DNA of 64,000 nt from Bacillus sp. AFS088145 (GCF_002564465.1 NZ_NUUX01000013.1:62001-126000), one strand, 5' to 3'; positions 36,415 to 45,530 are shown, counted from the first letter of the stretch. Made by a program: numbers and translations. Notes: generated from the letters alone by a model not told the origin.

Positions 36415-37602
36415 GTGAAAAAGAAATATTTTATTTCATTTCTTATTGTAAGTATGCTTTTAGGTGGTTGTTCTAACTATAAAGAATTAAATCAAGTATC
36501 GATTGTGGTTGCGATGGGGGTTGATTACTTACCAAAAGAAAAAAAATATCATGTAATCACTCAAATTTTTAATCCTAGTGCAATAGCAACTGCAACACAG
36601 TCAGGTTCTCAAGGTGTTCCAGTAATTGCGTTAGATGAAAAAGGTAAAACTATTACAGAAGCTGTACGAAATGTATCTAAGAAAGGATCTCGACAAAATA
36701 TTTATTCTCATGTTGCTCTTGTCATAATAGGAGAAACATTAGCAAAAGAAAAATCATTGAATTATATTTTCGATGTATTTGAAAGAGATTCTAAAATTCG
36801 TGTAAATATTCCAGTTATTATTGCAAGAAATAAAAGCGTAGATGAAATAATGAATAACATAGCAGCACTTGATAAAATATCTGCTAAATCAATTGTAGGT
36901 AAAATTAAAAATACATCAGCCCTTTTAGGTGAAAATCAAGAAACATTAATGCGTGAGGCAATTTCTGCAATTTCTAGTAGTGGAAGGGAACCAGTAATAA
37001 ATGGCGTGAGCTTAAAAAATGAAAGTGAAGCATCACAAACACTTGAAAATGCTAATAAAGTCAATTCTAGTTATGATATGATAAATGGCACAGGGATATT
37101 TAGAGACGGAAAATTAGTTGGTTGGTTAGATGGGCCACCGGCAAAATCAATACAAATTATTGATAATCTGATCAACGAAATGAATGTAGAAATACCATGT
37201 AATAAAAAAGATTATGATTCGATGGAGCTTTCTCGGGTAAAATCAAAGACGGAAATTAAAATGAAGAATAATATTCCAATAATAAATATAAAAATTAATT
37301 CAATTGGCCATATTGACGAGGTACTATGTAATGCCAATTTTGATAAAGCAAAAACTCTCAATAAATATGAAAAGACAGCTGAAAATGTTGTAAAACAATC
37401 AATAGAAACAGGGATTTCTGAAGTAAAAAAACTCGGTGGAGATGCATTTGGATTTGGTGAAAAATTATACATGGTTAATCCAAAAATATATAAAAAATAT
37501 GAGGGGAATTGGAATGTTACATTTAAAAAAGCAAAAGTTACTGTGAGTGTTGACGTTCAAATTAATAATGTCGGAATGAGAAGGAAACCTTATCCTTATT
37601 AG
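36415..37602 (+). CDS. orphan Ger(x)C-family spore germination lipoprotein
   Basis: 395 residues. Lipoprotein signal with lipobox LLGGC (cysteine about 19), then NYKELNQVSIVVAMGVDY, the usual Ger(x)C opening. The C-terminal domain keeps the DAFGFGEKLYMVNPKIYKKYEGNW segment. GTG start at 36415 with TTGGAG ahead. No A or B subunit gene lies beside it, so it stands alone; the receptor it would serve is elsewhere or lost. Long poly-A and AT-rich upstream sequence. Confidence 0.88.
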   Translation: MKKKYFISFLIVSMLLGGCSNYKELNQVSIVVAMGVDYLPKEKKYHVITQIFNPSAIATATQSGSQGVPVIALDEKGKTITEAVRNVSKKGSRQNIYSHVALVIIGETLAKEKSLNYIFDVFERDSKIRVNIPVIIARNKSVDEIMNNIAALDKISAKSIVGKIKNTSALLGENQETLMREAISAISSSGREPVINGVSLKNESEASQTLENANKVNSSYDMINGTGIFRDGKLVGWLDGPPAKSIQIIDNLINEMNVEIPCNKKDYDSMELSRVKSKTEIKMKNNIPIINIKINSIGHIDEVLCNANFDKAKTLNKYEKTAENVVKQSIETGISEVKKLGGDAFGFGEKLYMVNPKIYKKYEGNWNVTFKKAKVTVSVDVQINNVGMRRKPYPY

Positions 37603-37651
37603 AAGACCGATAGTTGAAAAGAAAATTAAAAATTAGAAAGGAAAGTAATTA

Positions 37652-37753
37652 CCTTCACCGGATGAAGTGATTCAAGAAAAAGATCTATTTGTTTTAATTG
37701 ATAAATATTTACGGTGTTTCGCAAACCTAAAAGATAATTGTTTTCATGATTGA
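37652..37753 (+). pseudogene. short remnant resembling a TrkA-C/RCK domain tail
   Basis: A plus-strand frame closed by stops on both sides reads LPSPDEVIQEKDLFVLIDKY, which resembles the end of TrkA-C domains in potassium or cation-antiporter regulatory proteins. No start codon or upstream domain is present. Identification is tentative. Confidence 0.3.
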
Positions 37754-37819
37754 AAAATAAATTAAAATAGTAATAATTCACTTCTTGTTCAACATACGTT
37801 TGTTCAATAAGGCTTCCTA

Positions 37820-37848
37820 AAGGTTGTCCAATTAGACAGCCTTTTTTT
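37820..37848 (+). terminator. terminator downstream of the orphan Ger(x)C gene
   Basis: AGGTTGTC pairs with GACAGCCT around a six-base loop, followed by seven T's. Confidence 0.75.
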
Positions 37849-37952
37849 CAGTTCAAAAACTAACATTTTTTAACAGAGTCTTTCATTTAAATTTCTTATT
37901 CAAAGTATAAAAAGCCTTATATCAATACAAGGCCTTAAATATCATATTCACT

Positions 37953-38970
37953 TTAAACAAGCTCACTATTTTTTCGATAACGCTCAACAATTGAGAGTGT
38001 GAATCGATTAGCGCGTTCAACCTCTCCTCTTTCTATATAATAATCAAACAATTTAATTTCATAATTCTCCGTTGCAAGACCATACCCCATCTCCTTATAG
38101 TACGGATATGCTACTGTCTCTAAATAATGATAGTATTCTTCTATTAAATGTTGAATCTTAAATAGATGTAGTTGAAAATAGTGCAAATACATAATATCAT
38201 TTGTTTTTTTGGCTAATGTTTGGCCTTTTTTTGCTATTTTTATTAAGTTTTTTTCAGATTTTAGACCTAACTTGGTAGCGACATTTAAATAACCTTCTAA
38301 TGTGACTAGATAATGAGGGTGTGAATTATCACGTTAATCTAAGGACTGACTGTAATATTCAAATGCTTTTTCATAGTACCCATTGCGGAAATGTTGATAA
38401 GCATAATTATGTAGTAATTTCGCTTTTTTATCTTTTAATCCTAAGTTATCAGCCATTTCAATTAGGCTTGGGTAACCAGAATCTTTTGTGTCAAAAATTT
38501 CTTCTTGTTCAACTTGAATTAACATTAACATTTCAGTTTCAAGTATTCGATTAAAGCAGTTCTCCCTTCTAAAAAAGTGTAATGCTTTACTAGCGAAATG
38601 GTAAGCAAGTACATGGGAATTCATACACATGTAGGCAACGGCTAAATCATAATAATATTCAGGATTATTATAGTATGTAACATTTATTTTCTTTAAATAA
38701 GAAATCGCAAGTTTATATTCACCTTGATAATCGAGATAAAATTTCCCCTTTATGTGGTAAAGCATATTTTGATCATGAGGCGAAAGTTCCTGCCAACAAT
38801 CCATCTCATCTATCAAAGCATTAGCACGAGTATTTTCTCCAATTTGTATATAATATCTAGTTAAAACTAAGGTGTATAAGCGATAAAAATCTTGGATTTT
38901 CAAAGCAAAATTCTCTCCAACTTTGCTTTTATACTTGTTGCTTTTGAATTTAGTTTTAAGATAATTGATT
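37953..38970 (-). pseudogene. TPR-type transcriptional regulator, truncated and interrupted by a stop
   Basis: One minus-strand frame runs from about 38970 to 37953, broken only by an in-frame TAA at 38334-38336 (after YYSQSLD). The product is a set of TPR-like helical repeats (for example KAFEYYSQSLD, NPEYYYDLAVAYMCM) of the kind found behind an XRE helix-turn-helix in PlcR/NprR-type regulators. The DNA-binding domain is missing: upstream the frame hits TGA near 38970 with no start. Internal starts could make a 189-residue piece (38334-38903, TTG) and a 79-residue piece (37953-38192). Most likely a dead gene. Confidence 0.65.
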
Positions 38971-39470
38971 CAAAAGCCCTCTGTACTATTTGGGAAGCTT
39001 TTTAGTGTAATGCAATATATTGTAATTACTATTGAAAAAGGTCCAACAATAAGTAAACTTCGTTGGAAAAGAAGTTTATTTCATTGTTATAATTGAGGTT
39101 TTACTAATAGATCTCTACTAGTCATTACGTACATAGTGTCATACTCAGAATTTATTTCATTCGAGAAATTTGTAGATATTTCCCGGGAATTTGTAAAAAT
39201 TTGATATAAACTAAAATCTACTATTCAAAAGTATTATTTTAAACTGAAACAAACTTATATCAGTTGATTTTTCATTCTACTGGTGGCTTAGATGAAAAAA
39301 TCCAATAACGATCTGATACGGTGTAGTGATACACTGGTTTAGTTATATTTTACTTTTTTTGTTTCAATGGAACTTCTGCTGTATCGTTTAGAGAATTTTT
39401 TGTATCGTGTACTTTACTATTAAAACGATTTATGAATTATTTTTATTTGTAACAATCAATGAAACGAAAC
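38971..39470. other. gene-free AT-rich region with an inverted repeat
   Basis: No gene recognised. A hairpin-forming inverted repeat lies at about 39045-39088 (AACAATAAGTAAACTTC with GAAGTTTATTTCATTGTT). The rest shows no coding-like frame. Confidence 0.4.
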
Positions 39471-39473
39471 AAA

Positions 39474-39505
39474 AAGCCGATACATCCTTACGCAAGTATC
39501 GACTT
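39474..39505 (-). terminator. terminator after the MerR/coiled-coil gene
   Basis: AAGCCGATAC pairs with GTATCGACTT (one G-T) over a 12-base loop; the A-run to its left is the T-run for the minus strand. Confidence 0.75.
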
Positions 39506-39587
39506 AAAGTAATTAATAAAGTATTCATTTTCAAAAGTTTTAATCAAATTTTTACAAGATTAGCATAAAAAGATATTAATAGGTCAT

Positions 39588-40295
39588 TTATTTTCTAAAT
39601 AAAGAGAAAAGCCATCCCCATTTGTCTTTAGGCTTTTGTATCACAACTTCTATACGTTTATTAAAATCATCTTGTGAGCGCCATTCTATTCTCTGTTCTT
39701 CTCGCATGTTTTGTATTTCTTCTTGAAAAAAATCAATTTTTTGTTTTTCTTGTTCCAGTAATGTCTCGTATTGGATTTTTTGTTGTTCGGCTAATTTTTC
39801 AATTTTGATATAAGTTTTTTTCGATGAATTTCCAATATTTGCACTTATATCATGATGATCTTGTTGAAGCCTGGAAACTGCCGTTTTAAGTTCTGTCATA
39901 TCATTTTTCAGTTGAACATTCATTTCCCGTGCAGCTGCGAGTTCACCGACTAAAAACCTTAAAAACTCTTTTAATTGATTTGGGTCATGTGGTAAATTTT
40001 CATATGTATCAGATATTGCAATTTGTGTTTCATCGAAACCTTCTAATCTTTCTTTTTGTTGAAATACGAGGTCTTTTGCAGTATCTTCCAGAGGCTTTTC
40101 TGAATCGCGTAGCGCTATAAGCACTCTAATATCAGATTGAACAAATATACGTCGATCGCCATCTTTCAAGAACTCATATCCATTGCGCTCTAAGATTTGG
40201 CCATACTTTCGAACAGTAGGTGTTGCAATCCCCAGTTCTTCTGCTACTTCCTTGGAAGAAAAAGCTCGTTCATTCGGTTGTATATCACTTCGCAT
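39588..40295 (-). CDS. MerR-like HTH protein with coiled coil (DUF3967/RacA-like)
   Basis: 235 residues from ATG 40295, which has AAAGGAGGAGG in front; the longer start at 40367 is rejected. A MerR-type winged HTH (about 12-70: FSSKEVAEELGIATPTVRKYGQILE, then DGDRRIF) is followed by a long charged coiled coil (about 110-210) and a basic tail with WGWLFSLFRK. This is the layout of DUF3967 proteins of bacilli, similar to the chromosome-anchoring protein RacA. The aromatic tail might touch the membrane. Whether it regulates genes or organises DNA is open. A TATCAC-T-GTGATA palindrome lies upstream. Confidence 0.72.
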   Translation of the reverse strand: MRSDIQPNERAFSSKEVAEELGIATPTVRKYGQILERNGYEFLKDGDRRIFVQSDIRVLIALRDSEKPLEDTAKDLVFQQKERLEGFDETQIAISDTYENLPHDPNQLKEFLRFLVGELAAAREMNVQLKNDMTELKTAVSRLQQDHHDISANIGNSSKKTYIKIEKLAEQQKIQYETLLEQEKQKIDFFQEEIQNMREEQRIEWRSQDDFNKRIEVVIQKPKDKWGWLFSLFRK

Positions 40296-40351
40296 AACGG
40301 ACCTCCTCCTTTTAAACAAATATGAAGGATTTTTCGGCATATTGCAACATA

Positions 40352-40364
40352 TATCACTGTGATA
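40352..40364. promoter_or_regulatory. palindromic operator candidate upstream of the MerR-like gene
   Basis: TATCAC-T-GTGATA, a perfect 6-1-6 dyad, 57 bases before the ATG at 40295. A related half (GTGATACAC) occurs near 39325 downstream of the gene. The stretch 40365-40673 holds no gene and includes a run of nine C's at 40613-40621. Confidence 0.4.
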
Positions 40365-40673
40365 CAAAAAACATGTTAGTATTTTCTACTTCAATAGTTT
40401 TGAGAGTAGCGCTCTTACAAAAGCATTTTCATTAAAAAGTCGGAAACGTCAAAAGTAACAGTTTGAACATTTGAGTTATGAATTGTTCTACAAGTAAAAT
40501 TTAGTAAAGCAATATGAACGATATATGAACAACTTATAGCAAGAAATTTACAAAACCAGAAAAATGTATACTCCTAACTTTTATAAGCTAGGAATCACTA
40601 ATTTAACATTAACCCCCCCCCTTTTTCACACTTAAGGAAAATAGGGGATGGAACTCAAAATATTAAATTAACA

Positions 40674-41663
40674 TCAATTAGAACCTAAAGCACCAACTAC
40701 CGGATGTGGAACATAAGGCTCTTCCAAATACGCAACTTCTTTAGCCGTTAACTTAACCGACAATGCCCCAACCGAATCTTCAAGATGTGAAATTTTAGTA
40801 GCACCAATAATAGGCGCACTAACTGGTTCTTTCTGCAGTAACCAGGCAAGAGCAATGTTTGATTTTGTTACTCCATGTTTTTCAGCAATCTCTGCAACAC
40901 GCTCCACTACAAGTCGATCCGTATTTTCAGTAGCACCGTATTTAGATTTCTGAGTTTCATCAGTTTCTGATCGAAGTGTCGTATTTGACCAATCACGTGT
41001 CAGTCTTCCTGACGCAAGTGGACTATATGGAATTACGCCGATTTTTTCTTCTTTACAAAGAGGCAGCATCTCCCTTTCCTCTTCACGGTATATGAGGTTT
41101 AGATGGTTTTGCATTGAGACAAATTTGGTCCATCCATTTTTCTCTGCAACATGTAAAGCCTTCAAAAACTGCCAAGCATACATAGCGGAAGCACCGATAT
41201 ATCTTACCTTACCAGCCTTCACTAAATCATGAAGTGCCTCCATTGTTTCTTCGATCGGAGTGTTATAATCCCAACGATGGATTTGGTATAAATCCACATA
41301 ATCTGTTCCGAGGCGTTTAAGACTTTTATCAATTTCGCTCATAATATGCTTTCGAGAAAGTCCTGAGCCGTTAGGACCTTTGTGCATAGGGAAATATACC
41401 TTCGTAGCAAGTACAATTTCATCTCGATTGGCATATTCTTTTAAAGCTCTACCAACAAATTCTTCACTAGTTCCATCTGAGTAGACATTGGCCGTATCAA
41501 AAAAATTGATACCTAAGTCTAGTGCTTTTTTAATGATTGTACGGCTACTCTCCTCATCGATTACCCATGGATGGATCCATCGTTTTGCATCTCCAAATCC
41601 CATACAACCAAGGCAAAGTCTAGATATTTCTAATCCTGTATTCCCAAGTTTTGTGTATTCCAT
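40674..41663 (-). CDS. aldo/keto reductase
   Basis: 329 residues, full-length AKR barrel. Catalytic tetrad visible: Asp and Tyr in FFDTANVYSDG (about 54-63), Lys in VLATKVYF (about 85) and His in YQIHRWD (about 127). C-terminal NADPH-binding part with PIIGATKISHLED (about 285). Most like the YhdN/general-stress group of AKRs. ATG preceded by GTGAGGA. Followed upstream by the phosphatase-like gene 48 bp away in the same direction; substrate unknown. Confidence 0.88.
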   Translation of the reverse strand: MEYTKLGNTGLEISRLCLGCMGFGDAKRWIHPWVIDEESSRTIIKKALDLGINFFDTANVYSDGTSEEFVGRALKEYANRDEIVLATKVYFPMHKGPNGSGLSRKHIMSEIDKSLKRLGTDYVDLYQIHRWDYNTPIEETMEALHDLVKAGKVRYIGASAMYAWQFLKALHVAEKNGWTKFVSMQNHLNLIYREEEREMLPLCKEEKIGVIPYSPLASGRLTRDWSNTTLRSETDETQKSKYGATENTDRLVVERVAEIAEKHGVTKSNIALAWLLQKEPVSAPIIGATKISHLEDSVGALSVKLTAKEVAYLEEPYVPHPVVGALGSN

Positions 41664-41711
41664 TTTTATATCCTCACTTTCAGAAATATGTAATCTATTA
41701 ATCTAAAATAA

Positions 41712-42296
41712 CTATACTTGGACTACATCACTAAAATTATGATTGATAATCTCTACTAATTTAAATTCTCTATTCTCATACTCAAATTTCAAGATGGAAC
41801 AATTTCCAATTCGATCTTGTTGTGTAATAGTGCTTTTATGTTCCCAATACCTCATAAAATTTCTCAATGCTGCTCCATGAGAAACAGCTAATACCACTTC
41901 ATTATCTTCTTCCATTAATTTTTGACATGTAGTAGCAATTCTTTGTTGCAGTTCTATTTGGTCTTCTCCGCCAAACTTAACAAAAAAGTCGCCATATGGT
42001 AACGGTGGATTTAAATCTTCACTTTCACCTTCGAACGTTCCGAAATTCCATTCTTTTAATCCTTTTAATCTTGTATACGGCAATTCCGTCACGATCTCCA
42101 GCGTATCACTTGCTCTTTCAGATGTGGAACAATAGGCATGGTCGAAAATAATATTTTGTTCTTTAAAGTACTTTGCAGCAGCCTCTGCCTGTTTAATTCC
42201 TAATTCTGTTAGAGGTGAATCACACCACCCTTGAATCTTCCTTCTTTTATTAAATAATGTTTGTCCATGTCCCATTGAATAAAAAGTCTTTTTCAT
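41712..42296 (-). CDS. histidine phosphatase-superfamily protein lacking the RHG arginine
   Basis: 194 residues from ATG 42296 (AGGGGGAT in front; the longer start at 42326 has none). Phosphoglycerate-mutase-like fold: GHGQTLFN at the N-terminus, GWCDSPLTELGIKQA, YCSTSERASDT (second arginine kept), an EWNFGTFEGES acid segment and VLAVSHGAALRNF (second histidine kept). The first motif reads MGHG where the superfamily has RHG; codon GGA at this spot. Loss of this phosphate-binding arginine would probably weaken catalysis. Otherwise a broad-specificity phosphatase of the PhoE type. Confidence 0.78.
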   Translation of the reverse strand: MKKTFYSMGHGQTLFNKRRKIQGWCDSPLTELGIKQAEAAAKYFKEQNIIFDHAYCSTSERASDTLEIVTELPYTRLKGLKEWNFGTFEGESEDLNPPLPYGDFFVKFGGEDQIELQQRIATTCQKLMEEDNEVVLAVSHGAALRNFMRYWEHKSTITQQDRIGNCSILKFEYENREFKLVEIINHNFSDVVQV

Positions 42297-42493
42297 TTGT
42301 ATCCCCCTTTTGAATCTTAAAAGCATATTTTAAAAATCAAGTGGTAAGAATTCATTTGACCTTTTTTAGCCTTAATAACAACTTACAATCTAATATTATC
42401 AATATATTATTTTTAAACGTTAGCATATTCCTATCAAATATTTGCCTAATACTCTTAGTTCCAGAAAAAGTTTAACAAACTGACCACAAAAAA

Positions 42494-42526
42494 AGCCCAA
42501 ACCTTTGTTATGTTTAGGTTTGAGCT
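42494..42526 (-). terminator. terminator of the riboswitch-controlled operon
   Basis: AGCCCAAACCT pairs with AGGTTTGAGCT (one wobble) over an 11-base loop; seven A's to the left serve as the T-run. A similar, weaker copy lies at about 56900. Confidence 0.8.
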
Positions 42527-42553
42527 TATTAAGGTTATTCTAAATAGTTCTTC

Positions 42554-43510
42554 TTAAGACGTTGCTGTTGTAGTGTATTTTTCTTCCAAAGTCTTCTTTA
42601 AAAATGCAGCTAATTCGAGCATTCCGAATTTTCCAGCTTTTTCTTCTGCATCTGAGTTATAGTTCGTATTTGTATTAATATCGTAAGTAAAAATTGTACC
42701 TTCAGCATTTCTGATAAATTCGATTCCGGCAACTTGAACATTATTTTTAGCTAGAACCTCTTTATATTTATCTAAAATTTCGTCCTCAAAGCCTTCAATG
42801 ATTTGGAACTTAGGCTTCTCTTCCACTTCCTCACCTACTGGGCAGAATAAATCACCAATTTGGCACACATCAGCTGGGCAGAGTTCAAAGCCTTCGGATG
42901 TATCAACTTTAACTGCATAAACAAAGTTTCCTCCTACAAATTCACAACGAGTGATGTAGCTTTCAGGTGATTGGATGTATTCTTGAATAAGCGTAATACC
43001 ATCGACTGGTTCTTCAAAAGTCGGTCCTTCGACATAAGCTTTTAAAGCATCAACACTCTGGAATAACTGGACACCTAGCCCTTTACCAGCACGATTATGC
43101 TTCGTAATAAATGACTGTCCTTCAAAGCTACTAGCTGCTTTAAGAATGTTTTCTTTACCAACAGCTGCAATCGTTTTTGGCGTTTTAACACCATATTTGT
43201 TTAACTCTAAATATTGTAAAACCTTACTAACTTCTAACTTCAAAGCATTCGTTCCATTTAATACTGTACGACCATGTGCTTCAAGCCAAGCTAATACTTG
43301 CCCAGTAAATTCTGCTGCAAAACGATGATCACGTGTATGAGAAGAAGCACTCATTCGGCTATAAAAGATCCCTTCTGGTGGTTCTGTTGATAAATCTACC
43401 GTACCTTCATCTAAATGCCATTCCTCATAAGGAACTCCAAGCTCCTCTAATCTTCTTGTTAAATGGATTGTCCACTCGCTGTTTTCATGTATTACATATA
43501 CCTTACTCAT
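42554..43510 (-). CDS. RimK-like ATP-grasp ligase
   Basis: 318 residues. ATP-grasp fold: LKLEVSKVLQYLELNKYGVKTP (about 90-111), KHNRAGKGLGVQLF nucleotide loop (about 138-151), QEYIQSPESYITRCE (about 182) and the metal-binding DINTNTNYN (about 286), a D-x-N-x-N pattern as in glutamate-type ligases. It would join an amine to a carboxylate via acyl phosphate. It follows the flavin monooxygenase by 15 bp and so is under the SAM riboswitch, which suggests a sulfur- or methionine-related substrate. The reaction itself is unknown. Confidence 0.82.
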   Translation of the reverse strand: MSKVYVIHENSEWTIHLTRRLEELGVPYEEWHLDEGTVDLSTEPPEGIFYSRMSASSHTRDHRFAAEFTGQVLAWLEAHGRTVLNGTNALKLEVSKVLQYLELNKYGVKTPKTIAAVGKENILKAASSFEGQSFITKHNRAGKGLGVQLFQSVDALKAYVEGPTFEEPVDGITLIQEYIQSPESYITRCEFVGGNFVYAVKVDTSEGFELCPADVCQIGDLFCPVGEEVEEKPKFQIIEGFEDEILDKYKEVLAKNNVQVAGIEFIRNAEGTIFTYDINTNTNYNSDAEEKAGKFGMLELAAFLKKTLEEKYTTTATS

Positions 43511-43525
43511 TTTTATATCCCCCTT

Positions 43526-44575
43526 CTAGCTTTTTATTAAACTACGTTTTTGTTCTACTAATGGCATAACCTGCTTTGAAAATCGTTCCATTTCCTCTAG
43601 TTGAGGTGAAAATTGTAATAATAATAAGTCTAAGCCAGCTTCTTCATATTGTAAAATTCGGTCTGCAATTTGCTCTGGTGTCCCTACTAAATTTGGTCTA
43701 AGACCACGATTTGAAACTGAGTAATCTTGTAATTGTATTTGTTGCTCTAATTGTGATTTTGTCGTGAAGTCTTTAAAACCAGCATAACCGCTAGAATCTT
43801 TTACTGTCGTAATTTTTTCTAACTCAGCGAAAGCCTCTTCTTCTGTATCTCTACAAATAACATAAGCAGCCATACCGAAAGAACTTAAAGGTGCATTGCC
43901 AGTTTGTTCACGGCGTACTTTCATATCTGTTATTTTCTGATTAATTTCTTCAACTGTTCCACCGTGCATCACATATGCGTCACATTTTTCAACAATTGTT
44001 TGCTTACCTTTTTCACTTTCACCACCTGCATAAAGAATCGGATTTGGTCTTTGTACAGGTTTTGGAGCAAGTTTCGTATCTTTTAAGTTGTAAAATTTTC
44101 CTGAATAATTGAACGTTTCTTCTGTCCATAAGCCTTTTAGGACATCAATAAACTCCTCTGTACGAGCATAGCGTTCATCATGTTCTGTAAAAATACCGCC
44201 ATATTGACGAGCTTCTTCTGCCCACCATGCAGAAACGACGTTTAGCGTAAAACGGCCGTTACTGATTTGATCGATATTAGCAGCCATTTTTGCTGTTACT
44301 GCAGGATTATGAAAACCTGGACGAATCGCGGTCATAATTTCGATTTTTTCCGTTACTGCAGCAAGTGCCGCTGCTGTTGACCAAGCTTCAAGTGAATCAT
44401 GCTCTGGACCTTTAATATCGTTTAAATATAATTCAGCAATTAAAGTAGTCGAATATCCCCATCTTTCAGCTGATTGAATGACCTCTTTAGCATATTCAAA
44501 TGTTGGAGGCATGCTTTCGTCATCCACATTACGTAACCATCCTCCAAAAATCGGTAACCAAAAACCATATTTCAT
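43526..44575 (-). CDS. LLM-class flavin monooxygenase (dimethyl-sulfone/alkanesulfonate type)
   Basis: 349 residues from ATG 44575 (AAGGAGAG in front; the start at 44596 includes that ribosome site in its coding part). Luciferase-like TIM barrel with MKYGFWLPIFGGWLRN opening, TAIRPGFHNPAVTAKM (about 90), NVVSAWWAEEARQYGG (about 128) and YAGGESEKGKQ (about 205), as in SsuD/SfnG two-component FMNH2 monooxygenases. These split C-S bonds of sulfonates or sulfones to release sulfite or sulfinate. Control by an S-box riboswitch supports a role in sulfur supply for methionine. A flavin reductase is not adjacent. Confidence 0.87.
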   Translation of the reverse strand: MKYGFWLPIFGGWLRNVDDESMPPTFEYAKEVIQSAERWGYSTTLIAELYLNDIKGPEHDSLEAWSTAAALAAVTEKIEIMTAIRPGFHNPAVTAKMAANIDQISNGRFTLNVVSAWWAEEARQYGGIFTEHDERYARTEEFIDVLKGLWTEETFNYSGKFYNLKDTKLAPKPVQRPNPILYAGGESEKGKQTIVEKCDAYVMHGGTVEEINQKITDMKVRREQTGNAPLSSFGMAAYVICRDTEEEAFAELEKITTVKDSSGYAGFKDFTTKSQLEQQIQLQDYSVSNRGLRPNLVGTPEQIADRILQYEEAGLDLLLLQFSPQLEEMERFSKQVMPLVEQKRSLIKS

Positions 44576-44708
44576 TTCTATTCTCTCCTTTATCATAAAA
44601 ATTGTCTAGTTTTCTCATTGGTTAAGTTGGGTTTAGTTTTATGAAATTCGTCTCAAAATCGAGATACTACGGGTTATGTCAACCTCCAATGTAAATAAAT
44701 AAGAATAC

Positions 44709-44735
44709 AAAAAGCCCCTTTCATTCAGAAAGAGG
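44709..44735 (-). terminator. riboswitch expression-platform terminator
   Basis: GCCTCTTT and AAAGGGGC (minus strand) form a stem with one mismatch around a seven-base loop, followed by TTTTT. It lies between the SAM aptamer and the monooxygenase start. Confidence 0.8.
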
Positions 44736-44757
44736 CATCGGAAACAATTGTTTTCGA

Positions 44758-44860
44758 CTTATCTTTCAGAATGATTTCATTCTGCAGGAAGTGGCACCGT
44801 TCCTAAATAAGGAGGTTGCCGGACGTCATAGGGCCTGATCCCTCGGTCACTCTCGATAAG
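44758..44860 (-). ncRNA. SAM-I (S-box) riboswitch
   Basis: Minus strand carries the S-box order: P1 arm CTTATCGAGAG, GAGGGATCAGGCCC, CCGGCAACC, then GGAACGGTGCCA and a closing GATAAG that pairs with CTTATC. All are hallmark conserved blocks of the SAM-I aptamer. A Rho-independent terminator follows, so high SAM should switch off the downstream monooxygenase and ATP-grasp genes. Confidence 0.93.
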
Positions 44861-45015
44861 TTTGAATTATGTAATTTCTTTAACTGAATCATAAAACCTA
44901 GTAAACAGATTGTCAATAAGGGAATTTAAACATTTTTATTAAGATAGCGCTTTCATCGTTATATTTATTAGAAAAAATAAAATTTTATAATTATTTAATT
45001 GACATTAAATCGAAT

Positions 45016-45530
45016 TTAATACATAGTACCAGTTCCCTTTAGTTTCACTACTGATTTTACTCGAAATTCAAGTTTCGGATAAATTTCTTCCCACTTATGT
45101 ATTTCTTTTTTAGTCACTCCGTATTTTGCTTGATAGTTTAACCCAAGTCCAAGTGGATCAACATTTAATTCCTGTAGACGTTCTAGAAATTTTTTTGTTC
45201 TTGAGCTCATAATTATTGATGCTTTTTTCTCATACTCTTTCAATTCTCTATCTTGATGTAATGACTTTTTAGATTCCTCAATAAATCCTTTTACCTTTAT
45301 ATGAACGTCTACATATGGCTTTTTATTTTTGGGCACAACAATTTTCATGTCAATTTTCGTATTTCCAGCACTTATGCAAAATTGATTTTTTCCTTTTCCA
45401 ACATTAATTAATGTTGTTTTTTTTGGATTTAAAAGCTCATTAAGTAATCTTGTTTCATCGCGATTTAATACTGCTTTACCTTTTGAGCATACTAAATTCA
45501 GATTCTTGCTTTGTTTATACTCATGAACCT
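45016..45530 (-). pseudogene. 5'-truncated Ger(x)C germination lipoprotein
   Basis: A minus-strand frame open from about 45530 to 45016. It reads SKGKAVLNRDETRLLNEL, then the C-terminal GerAC domain with FLERLQELNVDPLGLG and a tail VKSVVKLKGTG typical of Ger(x)C ends. There is an in-frame ATG at 45348 that could give 110 residues, but no signal peptide or lipobox and about the first half of the protein is missing. The break coincides with the 52-bp-type repeat at 45.51-45.62 kb. It lies next to nothing else of a germination operon. Confidence 0.72.

Noticed and set aside
40613-40621. run of nine C's as a phase-variation tract
   Set aside because: It lies in a non-coding gap after the aldo-keto reductase stop, not in a gene or promoter spacer; may also be a homopolymer sequencing error.
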